In this document: in pieces, positions 16,803-24,861 of the stretch
Layout of the letters: the number at the start of each line of letters is the position of its first letter
Position numbering within the stretch: position 1 is the first letter of the stretch
Source of the DNA: Nocardioides conyzicola
GTDB lineage: Bacteria > Actinomycetota > Actinomycetes > Propionibacteriales > Nocardioidaceae
Direction: 5' to 3'
Length of the DNA: 64,000 nt
Assembly (NCBI RefSeq): GCF_039543825.1
Contig: NZ_BAABKM010000002.1
Coordinates: 1,272,133-1,336,132, forward strand
Program-made: the position numbers and the translations under genes
Notes under the pieces: model-generated
Told to the model about the DNA's origin: nothing
Databases searched by the model: none
The model's input: the letters and a program-made list of their open reading frames with translations, nothing else

Positions 16803-18016
16803 CGGGGAACCAGCTTCATCGGCTCGACGGCGAAGCCGCGGACGTTGACCGAGTGGACCCGGCGGCACGCGTCGTGGTCGACCTCGATGGAACGAGCGCG
16901 CTCGACGAGGGCGGTCAGCGCCACCCGCGCCTCGAGGCGGGCCAGGTTGGCGCCGAGGCAGAAGTGCCGTCCACCGCCGAAGGACAGGATCTTGGCCAGC
17001 TCGTCGGCGTCCCGGGTGATGTCGTACTCGTCGGGGCGGCTGAAGACGGACTCGTCACGGTTGGCGGAGCCCAGGCACAGCAGCAGCTTGGAGCCCTGCG
17101 GTGCGACCCGGCCGTGCAGCTCGACGTCGCTCAGCAGGTAGCGGGCCAGCAGCTGGCTGGAGGTGTCGAACCGGAGCGTCTCCTCGACCCACGGCGCCAC
17201 CAGGTCGGTGTTGCCGGAGCCGCCGAAGACGAGGTCGTGCTGGTCCGGGTGACGGGTGAGGTGGAAGGCCGCGTGGCCGAGCAGCTTCGTCGTGGTCTCG
17301 TTGCCGGCGACCACCATCAGGAAGAGGAAGGCGATGACGTCCTCGTCGTCCAGTCGTTCCCCGTCGACCTCGGCCTCGATCAGCGCGCTGGTCAGGTCGT
17401 CGGTGGGCTGCCGCCGCCGCTGGGTCACCATCTCCATGTAGTAGACGACCAGCCACAACGACGCCTCGGCGCCGGCCTGCGGCACGTCGTACACGCCGTC
17501 CTCGCGGTGGACGACGATGTCGGCCTGGCGGCGGACCTCGGCGCGGTCCTCCTCCGGGACGCCCATCATCTCGGAGATGACGTCCATCGGGAGCTTGCCG
17601 GCGAAGTCGGAGATCCAGTCGAAGCTGCCCATCTCGAGGCACTCGCCGAGATAGCGGTCGGTCAGCTCCTGGATGCGCGGCAGCAGGTCGTGCACGCGAC
17701 GCGGCGTGAAGCCGCGGGACACCAGCGACCGCAGCCGCTTCTGCCTCGGCGGGTCCATGCCGAGGATCGACATCACCTTGTAGGCCGACGGACCCCAGGC
17801 CGACTTCTCGATCGCGACGCCGTACGAGTTGGAGTAGGTGCCCTCCGTCCGCAGTGCCTCGGCGATGTCCGCGTGCTGGGTCAGCGCCCAGAGGTCGAGC
17901 TCCGGGTTGTGGTGCAGCGGCTCGTGCTCGCGCAGCCAGGCGTAGACGGGATAGGGGTCGTTCTGGAACCCGTAGTCGTACGGGTCGAGGACCGGACTGC
18001 TCTGCACGATGCTCAT
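16799..18016 (-). CDS. cytochrome P450 (CYP123-like)
   Basis: A 405-residue soluble class I P450: oxygen-binding AGNETTT (237-243), ExxR Glu279/Arg282, heme motif FGGGRHFC with Cys353. Length and motifs fit bacterial P450s; position next to CYP51 makes it the likely equivalent of mycobacterial CYP123 (Rv0766c). Electrons probably come from the operon's ferredoxin. It follows the TetR gene with a 4-base overlap. Confidence 0.85.
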   Translation of the reverse strand: MSIVQSSPVLDPYDYGFQNDPYPVYAWLREHEPLHHNPELDLWALTQHADIAEALRTEGTYSNSYGVAIEKSAWGPSAYKVMSILGMDPPRQKRLRSLVSRGFTPRRVHDLLPRIQELTDRYLGECLEMGSFDWISDFAGKLPMDVISEMMGVPEEDRAEVRRQADIVVHREDGVYDVPQAGAEASLWLVVYYMEMVTQRRRQPTDDLTSALIEAEVDGERLDDEDVIAFLFLMVVAGNETTTKLLGHAAFHLTRHPDQHDLVFGGSGNTDLVAPWVEETLRFDTSSQLLARYLLSDVELHGRVAPQGSKLLLCLGSANRDESVFSRPDEYDITRDADELAKILSFGGGRHFCLGANLARLEARVALTALVERARSIEVDHDACRRVHSVNVRGFAVEPMKLVPR

Positions 18017-18591
18017 GCATTCCCCTTCAGGATCACGGCGACCACGGCGTCGAGCCGATCGCCGAGCTCGGTGTACGTCATCAGTCCCATGCCGCCCTGG
18101 AGCAGGGCGCCGGAGAAGGCCAGCGCGAGCGTCTCGAGGACGGCCGGGTCGGCGTCGGGACCGAGCGCCTCCCGAAATCGGTCGACGAACTCGGCGCCGA
18201 TCCGCAGCCGCAGCCGCTCGACGTCGGGGTCCGTGCCGAGGAGGGCGGGCGTGACCGCGGCCGCCAGCTCGGGGGCCGCCGCGAGCCGCTCGGCGAGGTG
18301 GCGGGTCACCGACTGGACGCGCTCCAGCGAGGAGTCCCCCACGGGCGTCCGACCGGCGTCCTCGGCCAGGAAGCGCCAGAACAGCTCGGCGAAGAGGTGG
18401 TTCTTCGAGGCCAGGTAGGTGTACGCCGTCGCCGGCGAGACGCCTGCGCGCTGGGCGACCGTGCGCACCGTGAGCGCCTCGTGCCCGACGGCGCGCAGCT
18501 CGTCGAGGCCGGCGGACAGGAGCTTCTCCGCGGTCTCGGCCTGGCGGGCGTTGAGACCCTGGCGCGGCGAGGCGGACACCTGACTGGACAC
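18013..18591 (-). CDS. TetR family regulator of the CYP51 operon
   Basis: A 192-residue TetR protein: helix-turn-helix near residues 22-66 (TVRTVAQRAGVSPATAYTYLASKNHLF), then a helical effector domain. It is the first gene of a ten-gene operon. The GTG at 18591 lies inside a perfect 14-bp palindrome and six bases after a TAGATT -10 candidate, so this start implies a leaderless, autorepressed transcript. A GTG four codons downstream is the alternative start. Rv0767c is the mycobacterial counterpart by position. Confidence 0.85.
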   Translation of the reverse strand: MSSQVSASPRQGLNARQAETAEKLLSAGLDELRAVGHEALTVRTVAQRAGVSPATAYTYLASKNHLFAELFWRFLAEDAGRTPVGDSSLERVQSVTRHLAERLAAAPELAAAVTPALLGTDPDVERLRLRIGAEFVDRFREALGPDADPAVLETLALAFSGALLQGGMGLMTYTELGDRLDAVVAVILKGNA

Positions 18592-18603
18592 GTGTCCAAT
18601 CTA
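18585..18603 (-). promoter_or_regulatory. operator palindrome overlapping -10 and start codon
   Basis: TGGACACGTGTCCA (18585-18598) is a perfect palindrome. Reading the minus strand, TAGATT (18603-18598) is followed by six bases and the GTG start of the TetR gene, so the palindrome runs from the edge of the -10 across the probable transcription start and first codons. That is a steric-block operator for the regulator it precedes. Confidence 0.65.
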
Positions 18604-18635
18604 GGACGCGACGCGCGGCGGCGCAAGCCCCTCCG

Positions 18636-19790
18636 TCAGACGATCTCGACCACCATCGCCGCGCCCATGCCGCCGGCCGCGCACATCGAGATGCAGCCGA
18701 CCGCCGCCCCGCGACGACGCAGCTCGTGGACCATCGTGATCAGCATCCGCGCACCGGTCGCGGCGATCGGGTGACCGAGGCTGGCACCGCTGCCGTTGAC
18801 GTTGACGATCGTCGGGTCGATGCCCAGGCTGCGCACGGTGGCGACCGGGACCGAGCAGAAGGCCTCGTTGATCTCGAAGAGGTCGATGTCGGCGAGCGAC
18901 AGCCCCGCCCGCTCGAGCGCCTTCGGGATCGCGCCGGTCGGACCCATGCCGGTCAGGGCGGGCGGCACGCCGACGGCGGACCAGGACCGGATCCGGGCCA
19001 GGGGCGCCAGCCCGTGCGCCGCCGCGAAGTCGCTGCTCGCCACGCCGACCACCGCCGCGGCGTCGTTGAGGCCGGCCGCGTTGCCGGCCGTGACGGTCGC
19101 ACCCTCGAGGTCGGGTCGCAGGACCGGCAGCCCCGCGAGCGACTCCACGGTCGTCCCCCGGCGCGGGTGCTCGTCGACGGAGAACGACCCTGTCGCCAGC
19201 TCCACCGGGACGATCTGGTCGACGAACCAGCCGTTGTCGATCGACTCGATCGCGCGCGCCTGGCTGTACGCCGCCCACTCGTCCACGTCGCGGCGGGTCA
19301 GGCCCAGGTGACGGGCGGTGTTCTCGCCGACCGTGATCGGCATGTCGAAGGCCGGCGCGTCGGGGGTGCTCGGGTTGGGCTCCGACATCCACCAGGACTG
19401 CGTGCCGTCGGGGCCGGGCTTCGTGGTCATCGGCTGGGTGCTCATGCTCTCCGTGCCGCCGGCCAGCACCATGCGGTCCATGCCGGCCCGGACCGAGGCG
19501 GCGGCGTTCGCGACCGCGGTGAGCCCGCTGGCGCAGTGCCGGTTGACGGCGACGGCCGGGACCGAGTCGAGACCGAGCCGTACGGCGACGTTGCGGCCGA
19601 TCACCCCGCCGCCCTGGAAGCTCTCCGCCAGGACCAGGTCGTCGACGTCGGCAGCGTCGACGCCGGACCGCTCGAGCACGGCCCCGACCGCCACCTCGGC
19701 CAGCTGGAAGGCGTCCACGTCGACCAGCGAGCCCTTGCGGGCGCGGCCGATCGGCGTACGGGCGGTGGCGACGATGACGGCGTCGGTCAT
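18636..19790 (-). CDS. thiolase (acetyl-CoA acyltransferase)
   Basis: A 384-residue thiolase with acyl-enzyme Cys86 (NRHCASGLTA), His340 (SLGHPIAATG) and Cys370 (CAAGGMG). The NEAF motif near 308 is present. The C-terminal Cys motif reads CAAGG instead of the commoner CxGGG. It cleaves 3-ketoacyl-CoA, and with the neighbouring oxidoreductases suggests side-chain or ring beta-oxidation. It is on the same strand as the CYP operon but 44 bases upstream of it, so it may form a separate unit with the MDR gene. Confidence 0.88.
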   Translation of the reverse strand: MTDAVIVATARTPIGRARKGSLVDVDAFQLAEVAVGAVLERSGVDAADVDDLVLAESFQGGGVIGRNVAVRLGLDSVPAVAVNRHCASGLTAVANAAASVRAGMDRMVLAGGTESMSTQPMTTKPGPDGTQSWWMSEPNPSTPDAPAFDMPITVGENTARHLGLTRRDVDEWAAYSQARAIESIDNGWFVDQIVPVELATGSFSVDEHPRRGTTVESLAGLPVLRPDLEGATVTAGNAAGLNDAAAVVGVASSDFAAAHGLAPLARIRSWSAVGVPPALTGMGPTGAIPKALERAGLSLADIDLFEINEAFCSVPVATVRSLGIDPTIVNVNGSGASLGHPIAATGARMLITMVHELRRRGAAVGCISMCAAGGMGAAMVVEIV

Positions 19791-19815
19791 GGGGGTCCTG
19801 CTCTCGCTCGATGGG

Positions 19816-20838
19816 TCAGCTGGATGGCGGTACGACGAGCCCGACCTTGCCGAGGTGGCCCGCGGCGGCGACCAGGGCGATGGCGGCCTCGGCCTCGCGC
19901 CAGTCGAAGGTGTGGCTCAGGTGCGGGTGGATCCCGGCCACCGCGACGGCGGCGGCCATGGCGCGGTGGTCGGCGACGCTGCCGACGGTGACGCCGGCGA
20001 CGCGGATGTTGCGGAGCATGACGTGGGTGATCGGGAGCTCCGCCGAGCCCATGCCGCTGACCACGCCGACGACCGCGACGGTCCCGCCGTACCGGACGGC
20101 CCGGATCGAGCTCGGCAGGGTCTGCTCGCCGGCGACGTCGACCACCAGGTCCGCACCGGTGCCCTCGGTGAGCTCGTGGACCTGCAGGTGCCAGTCGGGG
20201 TGGGTCGTGTAGTTGACCAGGTGGTCCGCGCCGAGCGTCGCTGCGACCGCGAGCTTGTCGTCGGACGAGCTGAGCAGGATCACCCGGGCGCCGCGCGCCT
20301 TGGCCAGCTGCAGCACGAAGAGCGAGACGCCACCGGTGCCCATCGCGACGACCACGCTGCCGGGCCCGATGCCGCCGAGCTCGAGCGAGCTCCACGCGGT
20401 GGTCGCCGCGCACGGCAGGCTCGCGGCCTCCACGTCGTCCAGGTGCGGCGGGGTGGCCACGAGCTCGTCCGCCCGGCAGGTCCGTCGCTCCTGGAGCCAG
20501 CCGTCATGGGTGTCACCCGGGACCTCGCTGACGAGCTCCGGTGTGATCGGACCGCCCTGCCACTGCGGGTAGAAGGTGCTGATCACCCGGTCCCCGACCG
20601 CCCAGTCCGTGACACCCGGTCCGACCTCGGCGACGACGCCGGCCCCGTCGGTCATCGGCACCCGCGGAAGCGGACCGGGGATGAAGCCGAGCGCGTTGGC
20701 GTAGTCGTGGTAGTTGACCCCGACTCCGCGGACCTCGACCCGGACCTCGCCGGGCCGCAGGTCCGCACTCTCCCGTGCGACCTCGACCCACGGCTCGCCG
20801 GGCTGCACCATCGTCAGCGCGCGATAGCCGTCGTTCAT
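19816..20838 (-). CDS. MDR superfamily NAD(P)H oxidoreductase (quinone reductase-like)
   Basis: A 340-residue medium-chain dehydrogenase/reductase with an N-terminal GroES-like domain (GVNYHDYANALG) and a cofactor domain (MGTGGVSLFVLQLAK). No structural-zinc cysteine cluster is seen, so a zinc-free quinone/enoyl reductase-like enzyme is likelier than an alcohol dehydrogenase. The start has GGAGG upstream. A KstR-like box lies 32-45 bases upstream, overlapping its probable -10 region (TAATAC). Confidence 0.82.
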   Translation of the reverse strand: MNDGYRALTMVQPGEPWVEVARESADLRPGEVRVEVRGVGVNYHDYANALGFIPGPLPRVPMTDGAGVVAEVGPGVTDWAVGDRVISTFYPQWQGGPITPELVSEVPGDTHDGWLQERRTCRADELVATPPHLDDVEAASLPCAATTAWSSLELGGIGPGSVVVAMGTGGVSLFVLQLAKARGARVILLSSSDDKLAVAATLGADHLVNYTTHPDWHLQVHELTEGTGADLVVDVAGEQTLPSSIRAVRYGGTVAVVGVVSGMGSAELPITHVMLRNIRVAGVTVGSVADHRAMAAAVAVAGIHPHLSHTFDWREAEAAIALVAAAGHLGKVGLVVPPSS

Positions 20839-20869
20839 CCCGGTCCTCCGATACAGATGGTCCCGGTAT

Positions 20870-20883
20870 TAGAACAGGTTCCA
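20870..20883. promoter_or_regulatory. KstR-like 14-bp operator motif
   Basis: TAGAACAGGTTCCA fits the TNNAACNNGTTNNA pattern known for KstR, the TetR repressor of cholesterol and lipid catabolism in mycobacteria and rhodococci. It lies in the 77-base divergent gap between the MDR gene (start 20838) and the NTF2-like gene (start 20916), where one repressor could control both. Confidence 0.5.
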
Positions 20884-20901
20884 CTTTTCGCGCAAGACCC
20901 C

Positions 20902-20907
20902 TACAGT
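20902..20907 (+). promoter_or_regulatory. candidate -10 TACAGT for leaderless transcript
   Basis: TACAGT fits TANNNT and lies eight bases before the ATG at 20916; no purine-rich ribosome site is present between them. Confidence 0.4.
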
Positions 20908-20915
20908 CCCCATGC

Positions 20916-21410
20916 ATGAGTACGTACTCCCGCGAGGAGCTCGAGCAGGCCTTCCAGGACTACCAGGACGAGGTCGACCGGATCGCCGGCTCCGGGGACT
21001 GGTCCCGGTTCGCCGACCTCTTCACCGAGGACGCGACGTACGTCGAGCACGCCTACGGCAGCTTCAGCGGCCGCGAGGAGATCCGGACCTGGATCACCAG
21101 CACCATGACGGCCTTCCCCGGCAGCGAGATGCCGCACTTCCCGATCACGTGGTACCTCGTGGACGAGGAGCGCGGCCGCATCGTCTGCGACGTCTACAAC
21201 GAGCTGCACGACCCCGGCGACGGCCAGCCGCACGGCGCCAGCAACATCACGATCCTCACGTACGCCGGCAACGGCCTCTGGTCGTGCGAGGAGGACATCT
21301 ACAACCCGACGACCTTCCTGCGCGCGGTGAAGAAGTGGTGCCGGGTCGCCGCGCAGCACGACCGGATGACGCCCGAGGCCGAGGCCTGGATGGGGATGTT
21401 CGGAGGCTAG
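20916..21410 (+). CDS. NTF2/SnoaL-fold protein
   Basis: A 164-residue single-domain NTF2-like protein (YQDEVDRIAGSGDWSRFADL, FTEDATYVEHAYGSFSGREEI). These proteins include ketosteroid-isomerase-like enzymes and binding proteins. It resembles the NTF2-fold protein in the CYP51 operon in the spacing of its helix 1 and EDATY motif. The ATG at 20916 gives MSTYSREE; an overlapping ATG at 20912 is out of frame. It shares the CTAG of its stop with the convergent SDR stop. Confidence 0.75.
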   Translation: MSTYSREELEQAFQDYQDEVDRIAGSGDWSRFADLFTEDATYVEHAYGSFSGREEIRTWITSTMTAFPGSEMPHFPITWYLVDEERGRIVCDVYNELHDPGDGQPHGASNITILTYAGNGLWSCEEDIYNPTTFLRAVKKWCRVAAQHDRMTPEAEAWMGMFGG

Positions 21411-22213
21411 TCGCCGGACGGGGCGAGGGGCGGCACCGGGATGTCGAACGACGGCGCCGTCGTGCCCCCGTCGACCCGGAGCACCACACCGGTGACCCAC
21501 GACGACGCGGGCGAGGCGAGGTAGAGCGCCGCGGCGGCGATGTCGCGCGGCTGCCCGATCCGGCCCATCGGCGTGCCCTGCTCGTACGTCGCGCGCAGGG
21601 CGTCGTCCGACATCACGAAGTCCATCGCCTGGGTCGCCACGCCGCCGACGCCGATCGCGTTGACCCGCACCGTCGGCGCGAGGTCGGCAGCGAGGTCGCG
21701 GGTGATCATGTTGAGGGCCGCCTTGCCCGCGCCGTACGCGAGCATCGACGTCATCACGAGGTCGCCGGAGCGCGACGAGATGTTGACGATCGAGCCCCCT
21801 CCCTGGGTGTCGACCATCGCCTGGGCGGCGAGCTTGCTGAGCAGGAAGGGCGCGACCGCGTTGAAGTGCAGCGCCGTGGTCAGGTAGCGCGCCGAGGTCT
21901 GCATCGCCGGGCGGGGCCCGCTGCCGCCGGCGTTGTTGACCAGGATCGAGAGCTTGCCGAAGTGCGCGACGGCGCTCGTCACCAGGCGCTCCAGGTCGTC
22001 CTCGATCATGACGTCGGTGACCACGGCGAGCCCGGAGCGGCCGGTCGCCTCGATCTGCCGCACGGTCTCCTCCAGGTCGCCGAGGGTGCGCGCCGCGACC
22101 ACCACGTCGGCACCCGCCTCCGCGAACGCGACGGCGATGGCCCGGCCGATGCCGGCGCCCGCGCCCGTCACGACGGCGACCTGGTCGGTGAGGCGGAAGT
22201 CGTCGAGGATCAC
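21407..22213 (-). CDS. short-chain dehydrogenase/reductase
   Basis: A 268-residue SDR with TGAGAGIG, NNAG and catalytic YGAGK, and a Pro-rich C-terminal tail. The GTG at 22213 is preceded at seven bases by TAGGTT, so the message is probably leaderless. An open frame continues upstream but has no domain content. It likely acts on hydroxy or keto intermediates of the neighbouring catabolic genes. Confidence 0.83.
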   Translation of the reverse strand: MILDDFRLTDQVAVVTGAGAGIGRAIAVAFAEAGADVVVAARTLGDLEETVRQIEATGRSGLAVVTDVMIEDDLERLVTSAVAHFGKLSILVNNAGGSGPRPAMQTSARYLTTALHFNAVAPFLLSKLAAQAMVDTQGGGSIVNISSRSGDLVMTSMLAYGAGKAALNMITRDLAADLAPTVRVNAIGVGGVATQAMDFVMSDDALRATYEQGTPMGRIGQPRDIAAAALYLASPASSWVTGVVLRVDGGTTAPSFDIPVPPLAPSGD

Positions 22214-22220
22214 GGCTGAC

Positions 22221-22226
22221 AACCTA
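22221..22226 (-). promoter_or_regulatory. candidate -10 TAGGTT for leaderless SDR gene
   Basis: On the minus strand TAGGTT is followed by seven bases and the GTG at 22213; no ribosome-binding site intervenes. Confidence 0.45.
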
Positions 22227-22271
22227 GGACCTCCACCCGGAGTTAGACAGGTGTGACCAGACGGAGCCAGC

Positions 22272-22337
22272 CATGATTCACCCCACGAAGTTCTTCTCCC
22301 CCGCTTCGCTCCTCCGAACAACTTCGCGGGGACCCCG
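22272..22337 (+). repeat. structured dispersed repeat, copy 1
   Basis: A 66-base element with near-identical sequence at 40826-40895 on the opposite strand. Arms CCCCACGAAGTT (22281-22292) and AACTTCGCGGGG (22320-22331) pair at 11 of 12 positions around a pyrimidine-rich loop containing CCCGCTTCGCTCCTCCG. It ends in GGGGACCCCG directly against the ATG of the sigma-factor gene, so the only SD-like purines (GCGGGG) are in the right arm of the stem. Confidence 0.7.
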
Positions 22338-22853
22338 ATGATCCCGAGCCGGGACCGACGCGCGTTCGACGAGTTCGTCGCGACCTCGGCCGACCGGCTC
22401 GTCCGTACGGCGTACCTGCTGTGCGGCGACCGGGGCCACGCCGAGGACCTCGTGCAGACCGCCCTCCTGCGCACCGCGCGCCGGTGGCGGACCGCACGGC
22501 GACAACCCGAGGCGTACGCGCGCCGGGTCGTCGTCAACCTCAGCAAGGACCGGTGGCGCGACCTCGCCCGCCGGCCCGCGGAGGCGCCCCTGGAGGGCGC
22601 CGAGGCGACGGCCTCCATCGGCGTCGTGGACGGCCTGCTGGACCGGGACGAGCTGCTGCGGGCCACCGCTCAGCTGCCGTCCGGGCAGCGGGCGGTCCTC
22701 GTGCTGCGCTACTTCGACGACCTGTCGGTCGAGGAGACCGCGGCGACGCTCGGGTGCTCGACCGGCACCGTCAAGTCACAGACCTCGCGCGCCCTGGACC
22801 GTCTCCGGGTCGCGCTCACCCCGCAGAAGGAGAACGCCGATGTTGACCGATGA
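22338..22853 (+). CDS. SigE-family ECF RNA polymerase sigma factor
   Basis: A 171-residue ECF sigma factor. Region 2 lies about residues 10-75 (FDEFVATSADRLVRTAYLL, DLVQTALLRTARRW) and region 4 about 110-160 (LRYFDDLSVEETAATLGCSTGTVKSQTSRAL). It matches the actinobacterial SigE-like group (TIGR02983-type). The ATG abuts the structured repeat. It overlaps the membrane partner gene by 14 bases, so the pair is co-translated. A similar pair occurs at 45321-46539. Confidence 0.88.
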   Translation: MIPSRDRRAFDEFVATSADRLVRTAYLLCGDRGHAEDLVQTALLRTARRWRTARRQPEAYARRVVVNLSKDRWRDLARRPAEAPLEGAEATASIGVVDGLLDRDELLRATAQLPSGQRAVLVLRYFDDLSVEETAATLGCSTGTVKSQTSRALDRLRVALTPQKENADVDR

Positions 22854-23412
22854 CGACCTGAGCCGCCAGCTGGGCGGCGCCTTCCGAGACGCCTCCGGCG
22901 ACCTGCAGTACGCCGGCCGGGTGCCCGCCCCGCGCAGCGCGATCACCACCGTCGGCGTACCGCTCGCCTCGAGCGCCGCCGTCGTCGCCGCGCTGGCGGT
23001 CGTCTGGGCGTCGGCGTCCGGGACCGACGACGCCGTACCCCCGACCGCGGGCGGTCCGACCGCGTCCGTCGCCCCGACGACGCCGACGGCTCCGAGGCTG
23101 GTGACCGAGAAGGTCGAGGTCGCGGGCTTCACGTTCAGCTACCGCCACGCCGCCGGGGACGGCCTCGCCGACGACCTCTACGGCGACATGCACGTGACCG
23201 TGCCCGCGGACGCGAAGCCGGTCGATGCGCCCGAGGGCGTGAAGGCATGGGTCGGCGTCGACCCGGACTCCGGCGACCACGCCATCTACGTCGACGCACC
23301 GACCCGCAACGGTGGCGAGGTCTTCGCCCTGCTGTCCCCCACCTGGACCGAGGACCAGCTGGTCGACCTCTTCCACAACGGCCGGCCGCGACCGGCGCCG
23401 GCCGTCAGCTGA
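22840..23412 (+). CDS. single-pass membrane partner of the sigma factor (putative anti-sigma)
   Basis: A 190-residue protein with a short cytoplasmic N-terminus (about 36 residues), one transmembrane segment (about 37-58), a Pro/Thr-rich linker and an extracytoplasmic domain of about 100 residues. The zinc anti-sigma HxxxCxxC motif is absent, so an anti-sigma role rests on the 14-base overlap with the sigma gene and on topology. The outer domain is unrecognised. It converges on the secreted-protein gene nine bases away. Confidence 0.65.
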   Translation: MLTDDDLSRQLGGAFRDASGDLQYAGRVPAPRSAITTVGVPLASSAAVVAALAVVWASASGTDDAVPPTAGGPTASVAPTTPTAPRLVTEKVEVAGFTFSYRHAAGDGLADDLYGDMHVTVPADAKPVDAPEGVKAWVGVDPDSGDHAIYVDAPTRNGGEVFALLSPTWTEDQLVDLFHNGRPRPAPAVS

Positions 23413-23421
23413 CCCGGCGGG

Positions 23422-24846
23422 TCACTTCACCTTCAGGACCAGCACTGCCGGGCCGTACGCGTTGCGCGTGGCGCGGACGGTGACCTTCCCCTTCTTGGTC
23501 GCCTTCGGGAACGTGATCGTGCACTTCCCGTTGCCCTTGGTCGTGCAGGTGCGGGAGCCGGCCTTGACCTTGGCGCCGGCGACCGCGTCGCCGGCGTCGG
23601 TCACGGCGAAGGTCACCTTCCGCTTCTTCCCGTGCTTCCAGGCGCCGGGCTTGCCCGTGAGGGTGAGCCCGGCGAAGGCCTGGGTGTGCCAGAAGCCGTT
23701 GCCCACCTGGATGACGACGTCGCCGCGCCCGGTGGTGCCGTCGATCGCGACGTCGTAGACCGAGTCCGTGCCGTGCGGCATCCCCAGCCGCTGCCCGGCA
23801 CCCATGCCGGAGCCGTTCCGACCGGTGCGGATGGTCTGGATCTTGGGGATGTTGTCGGACCACGCGATCCACAGACGTCCACTGGGGCCGGGGCTGATCG
23901 CGAGGTGGTCGACGTACTTGCTGTGCGGCACCTTGGTGACCTTGCTGGTGCCGACCTTCCAGAGCCCGATGTGGTCGCAGGTCGGGTAGCCGACGCAGTA
24001 CGCCGCGTACACGCCGCCGCCGGTCCGTGCCGCGAGGGCCACCTGGCCGAGCCGCGGTGAGTTGGCGCCGACGCTCGACTGCGGCGCCTTGATGATCGCG
24101 CCGGCGGTCGGGTAGATCTTCCGGACGAAGATGCCGTTGGTGGCGGCGGTGCTGCCGTTGCCGTACCAGCCGAGCCACACGTCGTCGCCGTCGCGGACCA
24201 CCGACACGTCGTAGGCGCAGCAGTAGGGCAGGTCGAAGGACTGGTCGGGGTCCGAGCCCGTCCCGACGTGCCAGGTGATCCTGGAGTTGAGCGGCCAGGC
24301 CGCGACCGGGGTGCCGTCGGCGAGGGTGGTCGCCCCGGTGCCGTAGCTGTCGACCGCCGAGGTGGTCGTGCCCACCGCCTCCGCCGGCAGTGTCCACGAG
24401 GCGCCGCTCGCCGGCGCGGTCGCGGTGTACATGCGCCCGTCGGACCAGAAGCCGGGGTCGACGCTCTGGATCCCGCCGAAGACCGCCCGCAGTCCGCCGT
24501 CCGCCGTCCCGACCAGGGCGGGCGTCAGGTCCATCGCGGCCCATGCGGACGGCAGCGCGTCGTTCTGCTGGATGACAGCCCCGCTCGGGCTGATCGAGAC
24601 GTGGCCGAGCTGGTCGGCGGCGCCGCTGCCCTTGGGGTAGATCACGTGCAGGACGCCGTCCGCGGTCCGGTGGAGGCTCGACGTGTAGGTGATGCCGCTG
24701 CCGCCGACGGAGATCTTCGTCCAGCTGCCCGGTCCCCCACGCTCGCGGTCGGGTGGTGCCGCGCTGCCCGCCGGGGCGTTCAGGCCCGTCGTGAGCACGA
24801 GCGACGCGAGCGCCACCCCGCACAACGCAATCCGGTGCAACGGCAT
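23422..24846 (-). CDS. secreted protein, propeller-like with lysine-rich Ig-like C-terminus
   Basis: A 474-residue exported protein: signal peptide about residues 1-30 (basic start, hydrophobic ALASLVLTTGL, AxA-like end), a body of recurring W- and G-rich strands resembling a beta-propeller or sialidase-type fold, and a C-terminal module of about 80 residues rich in Lys with two cysteines (TCTTKGNGKC). The C-terminal module is like that of the giant protein at 46647. No catalytic residues can be assigned. The start has GGAGG upstream, with an 11-bp-arm palindrome before that. Confidence 0.7.
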   Translation of the reverse strand: MPLHRIALCGVALASLVLTTGLNAPAGSAAPPDRERGGPGSWTKISVGGSGITYTSSLHRTADGVLHVIYPKGSGAADQLGHVSISPSGAVIQQNDALPSAWAAMDLTPALVGTADGGLRAVFGGIQSVDPGFWSDGRMYTATAPASGASWTLPAEAVGTTTSAVDSYGTGATTLADGTPVAAWPLNSRITWHVGTGSDPDQSFDLPYCCAYDVSVVRDGDDVWLGWYGNGSTAATNGIFVRKIYPTAGAIIKAPQSSVGANSPRLGQVALAARTGGGVYAAYCVGYPTCDHIGLWKVGTSKVTKVPHSKYVDHLAISPGPSGRLWIAWSDNIPKIQTIRTGRNGSGMGAGQRLGMPHGTDSVYDVAIDGTTGRGDVVIQVGNGFWHTQAFAGLTLTGKPGAWKHGKKRKVTFAVTDAGDAVAGAKVKAGSRTCTTKGNGKCTITFPKATKKGKVTVRATRNAYGPAVLVLKVK

Positions 24847-24861
24847 GTCGAGACCTCCGCG

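Noticed and set aside
22840..23412. Zinc-binding anti-sigma factor (ZAS)
   Set aside because: The HxxxCxxC motif is absent; the anti-sigma role is kept only as a context-based possibility.
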